Source: Lucinisca nassula (Eukaryota; Mollusca; Bivalvia; Lucinida; Lucinidae). From it: DNA of 64,000 nucleotides. Of the stretch, positions 21,458 through 31,920 are shown one piece after another. The stretch covers positions 128,310,027 to 128,374,026 of the forward strand of contig OY757023.1 in the NCBI GenBank assembly GCA_963580285.1, given 5' to 3'. The notes beneath the pieces were generated by a model. It was not told the DNA's origin, made no database searches, and saw nothing but the letters and a program-made list of their open reading frames with translations. The stretch's first letter is position 1. The number at the start of each line of letters is the position of its first letter. Made by a program: the position numbers and the translations under genes.

Positions 21458-24400
21458 CACAAGAGGGCCATGATGGCCCTGGATCGCTCACCTGATCCAC
21501 AGTGTAAGAAGTGGGCCCCAGAGAGGGCCATTATTGGCCCCAGGGCTTTAATGTGCATAATGCTGAAGGAGGTCTTAAAGGTGAAGCTTCATACCAAACA
21601 TCAACAAAGGCTAAAATTTGAACAATCTTGGCAAAGGTCCACTAGATGAAGCTACACATCAAATATTGAAGATCTGGGCCTTGTGGTTTCAGAGAAGAAG
21701 ATTTTTTTTAAAGATATTCCCTACATAAGCCTATGCAAAACCAAATGGCCCCGGGGCTATATAAATCTATGTTAAACCAAAGGGCCCCGGGGTGGGGGCA
21801 TTTGTGGCCCCAGGGCTATAATTTGAACAATCTTGGTAGAGGTCCATTAGATGAAGCTTCATACCAAATTTCAAAGTCCTGGGCCTTGTGGTTTCAGAGA
21901 AGAAGATTTTTAAAGATTATCTCTATATAAGCCTATGTGAAACCAAAGGGCCCCGGGGCGGGGCCACTTTTGGCCCCAGCACTATAATTTGAATCATCTT
22001 GGTAGGGGTCCTTTAGAAGAAGCTTCATACCAAATATAAAAGACCTAGGACTTGTGGTTTCAGAGAAGAAGATTTTTAAAGATTTTCCCTATACAAGTCT
22101 ATGTTAAACCAAAAGGCCCCGGAGCAGGGGCATTTTTGGCCCAAGGGCTATAATTTGATAATTTGAACAATCTTGGTAGGGGTCCACTAGATGAAGCTTC
22201 ATACCAAATATCAAAGTCCTTGGCCTTGTGGTTTCAGAGAAGAAGATTTTTAAAGATTTTCCCTATATAAGCCTATGTAAAACCAAAGGGCCCTGGGCGA
22301 GGGCATTTTTTGCTCCAGCACTATAATTTGAACAATCTTGGTAGGGGTCCACTAGATGAAGCTTCATACCAAATATCAAAGTCCTGGGCCTTGCGGTTTC
22401 AGAGAAGAAGATTTTTAAAGATTTTCCCTATATAAGCCTATGTAAAACCAAAGGGCCCCGGGGCGGGGACATTTTTGGCCTCAGCACTATAATTTGAATA
22501 ATCTTGTTAGGGGTCCTTTAGATGAAGCCTCATACCAAATATAAAAGACCTAGGCCTTGTGGTTTCAGAGAAGAAGATTTTTAAAGATTTTCCTTTTATA
22601 AGTCCCAGCACTCTTGGTAGGGGTCCACTAGATGAAGCTTCATACCAAATATCAAAGTCCTGGGCCTTGTGGTTTCAGAGAAGAAGATTTTTAAAGATTT
22701 TCCCTATATAAGGGTATGTAAAACCAAAGGGCCCCGGGGCGGGGGCATTTTTGGCCCCAGCACTATAATTTGAACAATCTTGGCAGGTGTCCACTAGATG
22801 GAGCTTCATACCAAATATCAAAGACCTGGGCCTTGTGGTTTCAGAGAAGAAGATTTTTAAAGATTTTGCCTATATAAGCCAATGTAAAACCAAAGGGCCC
22901 CGTGGCAGGGGCATTTTTGGCCCCAGCACTATAATTTGAACAATCTTGGTAGGGGTCCACTAGATGAAGCTTCATACAAAATATCAAAGACCTGGGCCTT
23001 GTGGTTCCAGAGAAGAAGATTTTTAAAGATTTTCCCTATATAAGCCAATGTAAAACCAAAGGGCCCCGTGGCGGGGGGCATTTTTTGTCCCAGCACTATA
23101 ATTTGAACAAACTTGGTAGGGGTCCACTAGATTAAGCTTCATACCAAATATCAAAGTCCTGGGCCTTGTGGATTCAGAGAAGAAGATTTTTAAAGATTTT
23201 CCCTATATAAGCCTATGTAAAACCAAAGGGCCCCGGGGCGGGGGCATTTTTGGCCCCAGCACTATAATTTGAACAATCTTGGTAGGGGTCCACTAGATGA
23301 AGCTTCATACAAAATATCATAGACCTGGGCCTTGTGGTTTCAGAGAAGAAGATTTTTAAAGATTTTCCCTATATAAGCCAATGTAAAACCAAAGGGCCCC
23401 GTGGCGGGGGCATTTTTTGTCCCAGCACTATAATTTGAACAATCTTGGTAGGGGTCCACTAGATGAAGCTTCATACCAAATATCAAAGTCCTGGGCCTTG
23501 TGGTTTCAGAGAAGAAGATTTTTAAAGATTTTCCCTATATAAGCCTATGTAAAACCAAAGGGCCCCGTGGCAGGGGCATTTTTGGCCCCAGCACTATAAT
23601 TTGAACAATCTTGGTAGGGGTCCACTAGATGAAGCTTCCTACCAAATATCAAAGACCTGGGCCTTGTGGTTTCAGAGAAGAAGATTTTTAAAGATTTTCC
23701 CTATATAAGCCAATGTAAAACCAAAGGGCCCCGGGGCGGTGGCATTTTTGGCCCCAGCACTATAATTTGAACAATCTTGGTAGGGGTCCATTAGAGGAAG
23801 CTTCATACCAAATATCAAAGTCCTGGGCCTTGTGGTTTCAGAGAAGAAGATTTTTAAAGATTTTCCCTATATAAGCCCATGTAAAATCAAAGGGCCCCGG
23901 GGCGAGGGCATTTTTTGTCCCAGCACTATAATTTGAACAATCTTGGTAGGGGTCCACTAGATGAAGCTTCATACCAAATATCAAAGACCTGGGCCTTGTG
24001 GTTTCAGAGAAGAAGATTTTTAAAGATTTTCCCTATATAAGCCAATGTTAAACCAAAGGGCCCCGTGGCCGGGGGCATTTTTTGTCCCAGCACTATAATT
24101 TGAACAATCTTGGTAGGGGTCCACTAGATGAAGCTTCCTACCAAATATCAAAGTCCTGGGCCTTGTGGTTTCAGAGAAGAAGATTTTTAAAGATTTTCCC
24201 TATATAAGCCTATGTAAAACCAAAGGGCCCCGGGGCGGGGGCATTTTTGGCCCCAGCACTATAATTTGAACAATCTTGGTAGGGGTCCACTAGATGAAGC
24301 TTCATACCAAATATCAAAGACCTGGGCCTTGTGTTTTCAGAGAAGAAGATTTTTTAAGTTTTTGGTGAAAAAAATCTATTTTTGGCTCCTGTGACCTAGA

Positions 24401-24597
24401 TGTGCAACGGACCGGAACCATTTGAACAACTTTGAAAGGGGACCACCTAAGGATCATTCCTGTGAAGTTTGGTCAAAATCCGATCAGTGATTTAGGAGGA
24501 GATGTCGTTTAAAGAAATTGTTTACGCACGGACGCACGCACGACGGACAAAAAGTGATCCCAAAAGCTCACCTCGTCACTACGTGACGGTGAGCTAA
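21458..24597 (+). mobile_element. Tandem-repeat element, second copy with 3' hairpin
   Basis: Same 5' hairpin, then about 17 units with spacing near 166-167 bp, the GGAGATGTCGTTTAAAGAAA 3' region, ACGGACGCACGCACGACGG and terminal GCTCACCTCGTCAC/GTGACGGTGAGC hairpin. Unit identity is high in 22600-24300, so amplification there is recent. Confidence 0.88.
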
Positions 24598-24854
24598 CAA
24601 AAACATAAGCCTTCCACCCCTTGCATGACATGGACTTGTCTAACATATAGCAATGGAAGAGTCCACTAGTATACAATGGGCTAACCTGTACACCCCTAAG
24701 TTTCTGAAGTGGACTCTTCTATCTTTGAATTTGGACAAGTCCAGTTTTTTGTAAATAGGTTTTTTAAATTAAAACCAGCAATAGGATGACAAACACATAG
24801 CAACAGATTAGTAAGTGTTTTGTGATAAATGAAGGATATTTCTCCTTATTGCTC

Positions 24855-24950
24855 CATATAAATCTATGTTGTTGGTACTCATTAGAACCGCCTCGTCGAG
24901 GCGGTTCTAATGAGTACCAACAACATGCTTTTATGGAGAAAGATAAAAAC
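24855..24950. repeat. Fold-back FB3
   Basis: Near-perfect palindrome centred on GGTTCTAATGAGTACCAACA, with CGCCTCGTCGAGGCG at the axis. Confidence 0.85.
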
Positions 24951-25108
24951 TATCCTCCGATGGTGCTATGCAAACAGAGTTGAACCTGAAGAGACGGCTC
25001 ATTATTAGCCATTTCATCAGGAACTACGTTAAGTGCATTGGTATTTGTACCTGTCTCCAGAGTTAAAAGGGCTTATAACACAGAATCTTTCAAGTACTTG
25101 CACTCTAT

Positions 25109-25321
25109 TTAACCCTTATCTTGCTGTTCACGACAACCCCTATCTTTGGAAACAGTGCAGATCCAGATCAGATGGCTTCTGAAGAAGCCATCTGATCAGG
25201 ATCTACACTGTTTGGCATTCAGTTTATGAATTTGTAGCAATAAATTACATCAAGTAATTTGATTGGCTGATAGACAGAAATGGGTGTGGCTTAAATGAAT
25301 ATTCAGCAAGATAAGGGTTAA
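25109..25321 (+). mobile_element. T1 MITE, TTAA-flanked
   Basis: TTAACCCTTATCTTGCTG to GCAAGATAAGGGTTAA, 213 bp. Confidence 0.85.
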
Positions 25322-25339
25322 TAGCACTTTATGTTAACA

Positions 25340-26530
25340 CTCTTCTGCGCCCAGTTGTTCAAAGCTAACGAAAATTGTTATATTTGTTTAATTTGAGGTT
25401 CAACGTCCCCATTAACACAATTTAGGTCATTTTGAAGACGTTGCTTCCAATTTTGTGGGATTTTTACCAGACATTGAGATGAAATGACATCTCAATCCCT
25501 GCCACCCAATGAAACCAATAGGGTTTGTTATACTGCCAAGAAATTTCCAGGCTTTTGATTGGACAGAGCCAGGGCAATTATTTTCCATATACCCTGTGAG
25601 CAAAATTATATACCCCTCTCGCGCTTGCCTTTGCTGAATTGCGATGTCCGCTATCTTGGATTTAGTGCAGTTGGTAAAATATAAGCAAAATATTTTTTAT
25701 GAACCACAAAAAATACAAACTTTTGATTGTTTTCATTCATTTGGACCTGTATTTCATTGTTTTCTGTCATAAAACTCTCATTTTAACATGAAGTAAACAT
25801 TTTCCAACTGAGCGCCGTGATCAATGTAGTGCATGCAGAAGGGCATGTTTGATGACATCACATATCAACATCTAATTCTCACGACGTCCGCTTCAAAAGA
25901 AAACATTGGAACGATGTACAAGAAGTTGTACAACAAATGAAAGCGATATTTGCCCTCGTCTAACCGCGTGCCCAAATATCACCCTCGGGCGGGGAAGATG
26001 ATCCCATGTTCCCTGTCAAGAATCAAATAACTTATATGAGCCCCGCCAAGCGAATTTGGGTCTTCGAGCATTCCGTAATGACAAATTTTAACTGCGCATG
26101 CCCAGCCATTCAGAGGGGCCAGGGATATGGCTTTCTGTCTGAAGGTTCCTCTTGATTCTCTGCTTGTATGAGCGAGCAGCGAACACTTTGCCTGGGCAGG
26201 CTTTGACCTTCTAAGCGGTTTACCAATACTCATTTGCGGTTGATTTCAGCTCTGCGCGGAAGCATCATGCAGCCCAATCTATTTCTTCAAGCACTGACAT
26301 AACGGCGGTTGTAAGTTAATGTTTCGTTAAAGCTACAGTCATTATTTTAGCTGAAAAAGTGAGTAGTCTGCATTGCATGAGCTAAGCCTTTTTTTTTTAT
26401 GTAGATCATGATCAGATGGCTTCTGAAAATGCCAGCTGATCTGGATCTATACTGTTTGCAAAGGTAGGGGTTGTTGTGAACACCAGTATAAAGGTTAAAC
26501 TAATGACTTGTGACGAGGCTTTGAACAACT
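25340..26530 (+). mobile_element. Nest: FB1, SINE-A, 650 bp insert and T1
   Basis: FB1 ends read GCCCAGTTGTTCAAAGCTAA (25350) and TTTGAACAACTGGGC (26530). Inside is SINE-A (25384-25528 and 26181-26296) split by an unrelated ~650 bp block, and a decayed T1 piece at about 26395-26500 ending AAAGGTTAA. Confidence 0.75.
25528..26180. mobile_element. Unclassified insert in SINE-A
   Basis: Begins TACTGCCAAGAAATTTCCAG and has higher CG-dinucleotide content than its surroundings. A minus ORF (26233-25979, 84 codons) crosses its right border into SINE sequence, so it is not a gene. No TIR recognised. Confidence 0.6.
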
Positions 26531-26793
26531 GGGCTTGGACTTCAATTTATAAAATATGTCTGTGAACCTATATTTTTCTTCAGAGTATATGCTGAAGACT
26601 ATAGGGCTGGAAGGTTGAAGAGTCTAGAAAAAAAATAAATGTATAAGATAAATTAGTCAACTCAACAAAACCTACAATAAGATGTGTGATCAGTGAAGAT
26701 TCAGATAAGCTTGCACATCTGTGCAGTCTGTTCAGAGTGTTTGCTGATTGAAAGAACCCTCTTCAACCTGAAAGTTATCTGAAACAAGATAAA

Positions 26794-27289
26794 TTAACTC
26801 TTATCTTGCTGTTCACGACAACCCTTTTCTTTGCTAACAGTGTAGAAGCAGATCGGATGGCTTCTGAAGAAGCCATCTGATCAGGATCTACACTGTTTGA
26901 CATTCAAATTATGAATTTTTGTTTGTTTGATTTGAGGTTTAACGTCCCTGTCATCACTGTAAAGGTCATCTTGGAGACGTTGCTTCCAATTTTGTGGGAC
27001 TTTTACCCGACGTTGAGATGAAATTACATCTCAAGCCCTGTCGCCCAATGAAACCAATCAGGTTTATAAGCATGGACGGTCCGACTCGCACCACTTTGCC
27101 TGGGCAAGCGGTTTGCCAGTACTCGTGTGCGGGTTGGATTTAGCTCTGCGTGGAAGCATCATGCAGCCCATATATTTCTTCAAGCCCCCCGATGGGCTAT
27201 GAATTTGTAGGAATAAATTACATCAAGTACATGGTTCAAAGTCAATAATGGGTGTGGCTAAACTGAATATTCAGCAAGAGAAGGGTTAA
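26794..27289 (+). mobile_element. T1 MITE interrupted by SINE-A
   Basis: TTAACTCTTATCTTGCTG ... GAGAAGGGTTAA. SINE-A at 26920-27198 is flanked by ATGAATTT (26911-26918 and 27199-27206). Confidence 0.88.
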
Positions 27290-27589
27290 AGCTCTTATCA
27301 TATTGGGAGGATGTGCAAGCTTATCAGAGTCTTTGCTGGTCAAACATGTCTTACTGCAGGTTTTGTCATGCACTACTGGCTTTAATAGAACAAATATCAA
27401 CATAAAAGAAGAAAAATACAATTTTTTTCCAGGCAGGTATTTACAATTTATCTAGCACAAACATACACATCTCTAATGTCACAGATAATATATACATATC
27501 TATTGAGACAACATGCCATCTGAGCATTTTCTAACATCATAGTTCCAGATAAGGTGCTTTTTATCAGAAAAGCACTGATATTTTTCTTA

Positions 27590-27720
27590 TTTCTGCATGA
27601 AAACATATGTTGTGGGTACTTATTAGAAGCGCCTCGCCGAGGCTGCGAGGCGCTTCTAATGAGTACCCATAACATATATTTTCATGCAGAAATAAGTAAT
27701 ATTTGGATACCCCTCTTATC
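27590..27720. repeat. Fold-back FB3
   Basis: GTACTTATTAGAAGCGCCTC / GAGGCGCTTCTAATGAGTAC, with CTTATTTCTGCATGAAAACA outer arms. Confidence 0.85.
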
Positions 27721-28220
27721 TGGGGCTATGTAACAGTCAAATGACTTGTGGCATGCTGGACAGGTTTGTTTGTTTGTTATGCATTTTTGTTATCTGTGCA
27801 TTTTTTTTAAAAATTGTTTAAAAAAATCTTTGAGGAATAGCAGAAAGTTTACCAGCAAGCCACCAGCCTGGAAACTGTTAACAAACAACAAGGACATATA
27901 AATATATAAATACTTCAGTTTTAACAGATTTATTATTAATACATGTAATATGAAATGGCACATATCCACACTTAAACCACATTTCAGTAGAACTTGAATC
28001 TTTTTCTTTGCCTCTTATCTCTGTGGTGGACATCAGACGGTGTACATTATATATAAACTCAAGATTTGCAGGATGAAAAGGTACATGGTAATCATGTAAT
28101 AACAGTAGGGGTCATTAACTGCGCAGGGGATGTCTCTCCCTGCACAGGGGGCCTACAGTGAATGTCCCGATCCAAAGGATTGTACACTTTATTGCATTCA
28201 TCCCTGCAAATGATGCCAAT
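27721..28220. other. Unassigned spacer
   Basis: AT-rich, no gene or repeat family recognised. Confidence 0.35.
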
Positions 28221-28224
28221 GGAG

Positions 28225-28330
28225 CATGTTCTGAGACCAAAATTTTTTCATTTTTGCTGGGGTTGGAACTGGGGGCCTCTAGCATCAGAGGCAAGAGCAC
28301 CAGCCTCTCAGCTATCATGCTTCAATCTGT
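28225..28330 (-). mobile_element. SINE-F head, tRNA-like
   Basis: On the minus strand, TAGCTGAGAGGCTGGTGC resembles an A box and CCAGTTCCAACCCC a B box. This is the only copy seen. Confidence 0.45.
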
Positions 28331-28369
28331 CCAGTATTGTGGATGGCTGTATACATACACTATAACCTC

Positions 28370-28606
28370 TTAACCCATTGTATGCGGGAAACCCTATAAG
28401 GGGTATCTTGGCAAACAGCGCAGGCCCAGATCAGACGCCACAGAATGCGGCGTCTGATCAAGGCCTGCTCTATTTGCTGACAGAATTTTCCGTCAAAAAT
28501 AGAATAAAAACGAAAAAATAGGCCCGACACCCCTTATATGACAAATGGACTTGTCCAAAATATAGCAATGGAAGAGTCCACTAGCATACAATGGAATAAC
28601 AGTGTT
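28370..28606 (+). mobile_element. T2 MITE
   Basis: TTAACCCATTGTATGCGGG left end, CAGACGCC/GGCGTCTG arms; the right end ATACAATGGAATAAC is decayed. Confidence 0.8.
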
Positions 28607-28634
28607 ATAAAAAGGTTTATGTACTATGCAACTA

Positions 28635-28815
28635 CCTAACCATTGTCCTGCTGAACCATATCATGATCTACACTGTCCTACTGAACCAAGATAACCCTGG
28701 CTGCTGAACATGATCTATAATCTTAGCAAATTTGAATGAAAACATAATACATGTATCAAGTTATTTGACTAGCTGATAGAAACAGATGTGACAAAATTAA
28801 TCTATTCAGCAGGAT
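28635..28815 (+). mobile_element. T1 MITE, decayed
   Basis: CATTGTCCTGCTGAACCATA ... ATTCAGCAGGATAAGGG. Confidence 0.6.
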
Positions 28816-28964
28816 AAGGGATAATAAGTTTTTGAAACGGATACAACTCACACATTTCTATGGCTTACAAGGGAGACAACTTTTGTGACTTCCTGGCGGA
28901 CTCCTGGATCCCCAGGAGCGAATGCTTTCCTTTTCAAGCAATCCCCTATTGACAAGGAAGTCAA

Positions 28965-29223
28965 ATATGTAAGTCTGGAGAAGCCCGGGATCAAACTTAA
29001 CCCTTGTCCTGCTGATCCCGGGTATGTCTTATCTTTCAAACAATGAAGATCCAGATCAGATGGCTTCTAATTTATGAATTTGTTGCAATAATTTGCATCA
29101 TGTAATCTGATTGGTTGATAATTGGTAGTGGGTGTGGCATATATGAATATTCAGCAGGACAAGGGTTAAAACTTCTTGTTTATGAGGCAAGTAGTTTTAA
29201 CCACTACACCAAGGAGGCTTCCA
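28965..29223 (-). mobile_element. SINE-B split by a T1 MITE
   Basis: GTCTGGAGAAGCCCGGGATC is SINE-B. A T1 copy with TTAA at both ends (28997-29169) follows, then SINE-B resumes with TTTATGAGGCAAGTAG and CCACTACACCAAGGAGGC. Confidence 0.85.
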
Positions 29224-29247
29224 CTGGTAGAACAAAGACATCAGGGG

Positions 29248-29490
29248 CCAGTTGTTCAAAGCATCGTTAGCTTAACGAGCTCGTTAGTGGTCATATTGTT
29301 AACTCATCTAGCAAGTACAATATCGTAAATATTGGTATTTTTGCTGAAAAAATGTGAGCAGCTTTTGCGTCTGCAAAAGCTGCTCACATTTTTTCAGCAA
29401 AAATACTAGCATATTTGCCATATTTAATGATCAAAGTTTTAACGATACGTTAACTAACGACGTCGTTAGTTTTGAACAACTGGCCCCTGA
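29248..29490. mobile_element. Fold-back FB1, best copy
   Basis: The outer arms CAGGGGCCAGTTGTTCAAAG and TTTGAACAACTGGCCCCTGA are near-perfect inverses. The inner hairpin is GAGCAGCTTTTGCGTCTGCA. No coding capacity. Confidence 0.88.
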
Positions 29491-29839
29491 TATATAATTG
29501 TTGAATCAGATAAATTTCCAGGGAAAGCTGTTTTTGTTACAACTGTCTCCATTTGAAAATGGAGCTTAATCTTTAAGTCTATACTATTTTTCATCTAAAA
29601 TGATGACTTATGAAAATAAACTTTATAGCACTTTGACTAAAACAATAAAATGTAATGCTGGTGAAATCTTTACCTTTTAACACTACTGACCATAATATAT
29701 GACCTACTCATACCAGAGTAGAAGTGGCCCAGTGAGCATACAATGTTTAAGCATCTTATAAATCAAGGTTAATTTTTCTATGTTCACTCCCAAACTTTGC
29801 TTGTTATGCAAAGTTGTACATACTTCAATGATCACCATC

Positions 29840-30245
29840 ATCATCAACGGATTTTTTATTAACGTGCAGGTACAGGGGCAACATCCACATAAGTGGGCCC
29901 CTTTCCAGGTAGCTAGCTGGCTTGCTGCAGGCATGGCAGATCTTACACCAGATCTCCAGGCTTGTCTATCATGAGGATTGATAGCAGAGAGCTTCCATTC
30001 TCTGCAATCTCTTTCTGTTAGCTGCTTCCAGGTCATCTTGGCCCTTCCAGGCCCCCGCTTTCCATCTACCTGTATGTCACAGGCAGTCTTGACTGCATCG
30101 TTGGAGCGTTCCACATGTCCATACCAGCGAAGCCTTCTCTCTTTCAGGATGCGGTCCAGGTCCTCAGTGCCAAGACGCTCAAGTAACTCACTGGACCTGA
30201 TGGTGACAGTGTCCTGTGGCTTGACATTGCAGATCATAAAACAAA
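29840..30245 (-). pseudogene. Non-LTR retrotransposon ORF2 C-terminal fragment
   Basis: The minus strand encodes LLERLGTEDLDRILKERRLR then WYGHVERS and VDGKRGPGRAKMTWKQLTER, the typical tail after the reverse transcriptase domain in LINE ORF2 proteins (R-L-R-W-x-G-H-V, G-R-P/A-K-x-x-W). It ends in a GATGATGATGGTGATCAT 3' simple repeat. The surrounding 203-codon ORF extends through both flanks, so its start (30315) is artefactual. Endonuclease and RT domains are absent. Confidence 0.85.
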
Positions 30246-30283
30246 TTACCTTTATCACTTTTAGATTAGTTTTCCATCCATTA

Positions 30284-30544
30284 TTAACCCATTGCATACT
30301 AGTGGATTCTTCCATTGTTATATGTTGGACAAGACCATTTGTCTTATAAGGGTTGGCAGGCCTATTTTTCGTTCATATTCTATTTTTGAGGGAAAATTAT
30401 GTTCACAAATAGTGCATGTCCTGAAAATTATGTTAGCAAATACTGCAGGCCCTGATCAGATGCCCCGTTTTGCGACGTCTGATCAGGGCCTGCACTGTTT
30501 GCCAAGGTATCCCTTTAGGGGTTTCTCCGCATACAATGGGTTAA
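30284..30544 (+). mobile_element. T2 MITE, TTAA-flanked
   Basis: TTAACCCATTGCATACTAG to CGCATACAATGGGTTAA with CAGATGCCCCGTTTTGCGAC central palindrome. Confidence 0.85.
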
Positions 30545-31825
30545 TTAACGAAAAATTCTTGTTTGAGGGCAACACTGAAACCAGAAAACAATCACTCAGC
30601 TGGAACAGCATTGTTGACAACTTACTTCACCACTGTCCTATCATTTGGAAATAACCATGGTTGATTTTGACATCAATTTATGTTGATGTGATGTCACGTG
30701 TGAGTCACTGAAGTATGATCAACATATTGAAGTATGAACCAATTAAGCAAACTGGACATCTCTAAATTCAGAATACGATCAAGAGACACATGTTAATTGG
30801 AAAATATGATCAACCAATATAGTCAGTAGTGTTAAAATTTGGCACAAGTCTAATATGGCCTGTACAATATAAGTATAACAATTCCAGGGATAAATAAGAG
30901 CTGTCACATGACTGTGTTGCTGTTATATTTTACCACCGGAGACTGGGACCAGTCTGATATTCCAATTACCCAAATACACGCCCAGTTTATCAGAGATAGG
31001 AGCCCAGTTGTTCCAAGATATAAATGTCGTTAATTAATGATACATTAAAATTTAAATTATTCAGTAGGGGAAAAAAAACTCGAGATTTTTACTGACAAAA
31101 ATGTGTCGAGAGTATTTTGCATCACAAAACAACATTTATCAAGAGTAACTTTGAACTGCAAAAGCTTATCACAACTTTTTTCAGCAAAAACCACTAGTTG
31201 ACGTTGTACTTACTATTAGACAATGCTTTGAGCAATTATATAGTTCCTAAGGAAATTAGAATCTGAACAACTGTAGCAGTTGTTCAAAGCAAACCAAACC
31301 ATCTCATTAGTTAATTTTTCCAGCAAAAACTTCAGAGTATTATTTGCCAAAACAGTTGACATTTTATGTTAAGCTAATGTTGCTATGATCAACTGGGTCC
31401 AGATGTTATAAGTCATTTGTCGTTAACTTTGATCTTAACTTTAAACATAGATATTTTTCTGAAAACTGTGAATAACTACTCAGCAAAAATGTGGTGCCTG
31501 CTAGTAAATTTAATGTTTTCATCGCTGAACAAGTTTTTAATTAGTAACTTTTTTTTAACAACTGGGCCCTAATCCCTTACACACTGCACTGCAGGTCTCT
31601 CCTCTCTCTCCTGATGTTACTAATGCCATCACAGTGTGCTCAGCAGACTGATCTTCAGTGGCAATACTCCACACATCCAACAAGATCATTGGATACTTCA
31701 GAAGCGCCACACCAGTATGGGCAGCTGTCAGTCTGTCATGGCAGCCATTTTGGATGACCTGGAGTCATCTGTCATGGTGGCCATATTGGATGATGTCATC
31801 AGCCAAGGCAGATAACTGTAGGTGT
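30545..31825. other. PUS3 3' flank: FB1 remnants and spacer
   Basis: Decayed FB1 pieces with CCCAGTTGTTC or TTTTTCAGCAAAAA blocks lie at about 31010-31265, 31270-31395 and 31395-31570. 31570-31825 looks unique and may be 3' UTR of PUS3. No polyadenylation signal is certain. Confidence 0.5.
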
Positions 31826-31920
31826 TCAGTCAGTCTCTGATGTTGTGGCCACCTGCTCTACTTCACCAGAATTCAACTTTCTCTTCTTAGCATAATATTC
31901 AATTCTATCTTCAAGACTCT
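31826..31920 (-). CDS. PUS3: PUS3 last exon and stop
   Basis: After acceptor TTATTTACAG it encodes ESLEDRIEYYAKKRKLNSGE and VEQVATTSETD, then TGA at 31828-31826. The basic YYAKKRKL stretch resembles a nuclear localisation signal, as in other PUS3 C-termini. No AATAAA was seen just downstream; an ATTAAA lies near 31509. Confidence 0.9.

Larger units (their letters stand above)
19649..24735 (+). mobile_element. T2 MITE split by a 4.8 kb tandem-repeat insertion
   Basis: TTAACCCATTGCATGCAGG starts T2 at 19649. T2 stops at about 19784 in AAAAATAGAAAA and resumes at about 24598 with AAAACATAAGCC, continuing to GTATACAATGGGCTAACC. Confidence 0.85.

Noticed and set aside
25979..26233. 84-codon minus ORF
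   Set aside because: It crosses the border between the unclassified insert and SINE-A, so it cannot be an ancestral gene.
29704..30315. 203-codon minus ORF as an intact gene
   Set aside because: Only the middle is LINE ORF2 tail; both ends run through flanking DNA, including a T2 MITE end.
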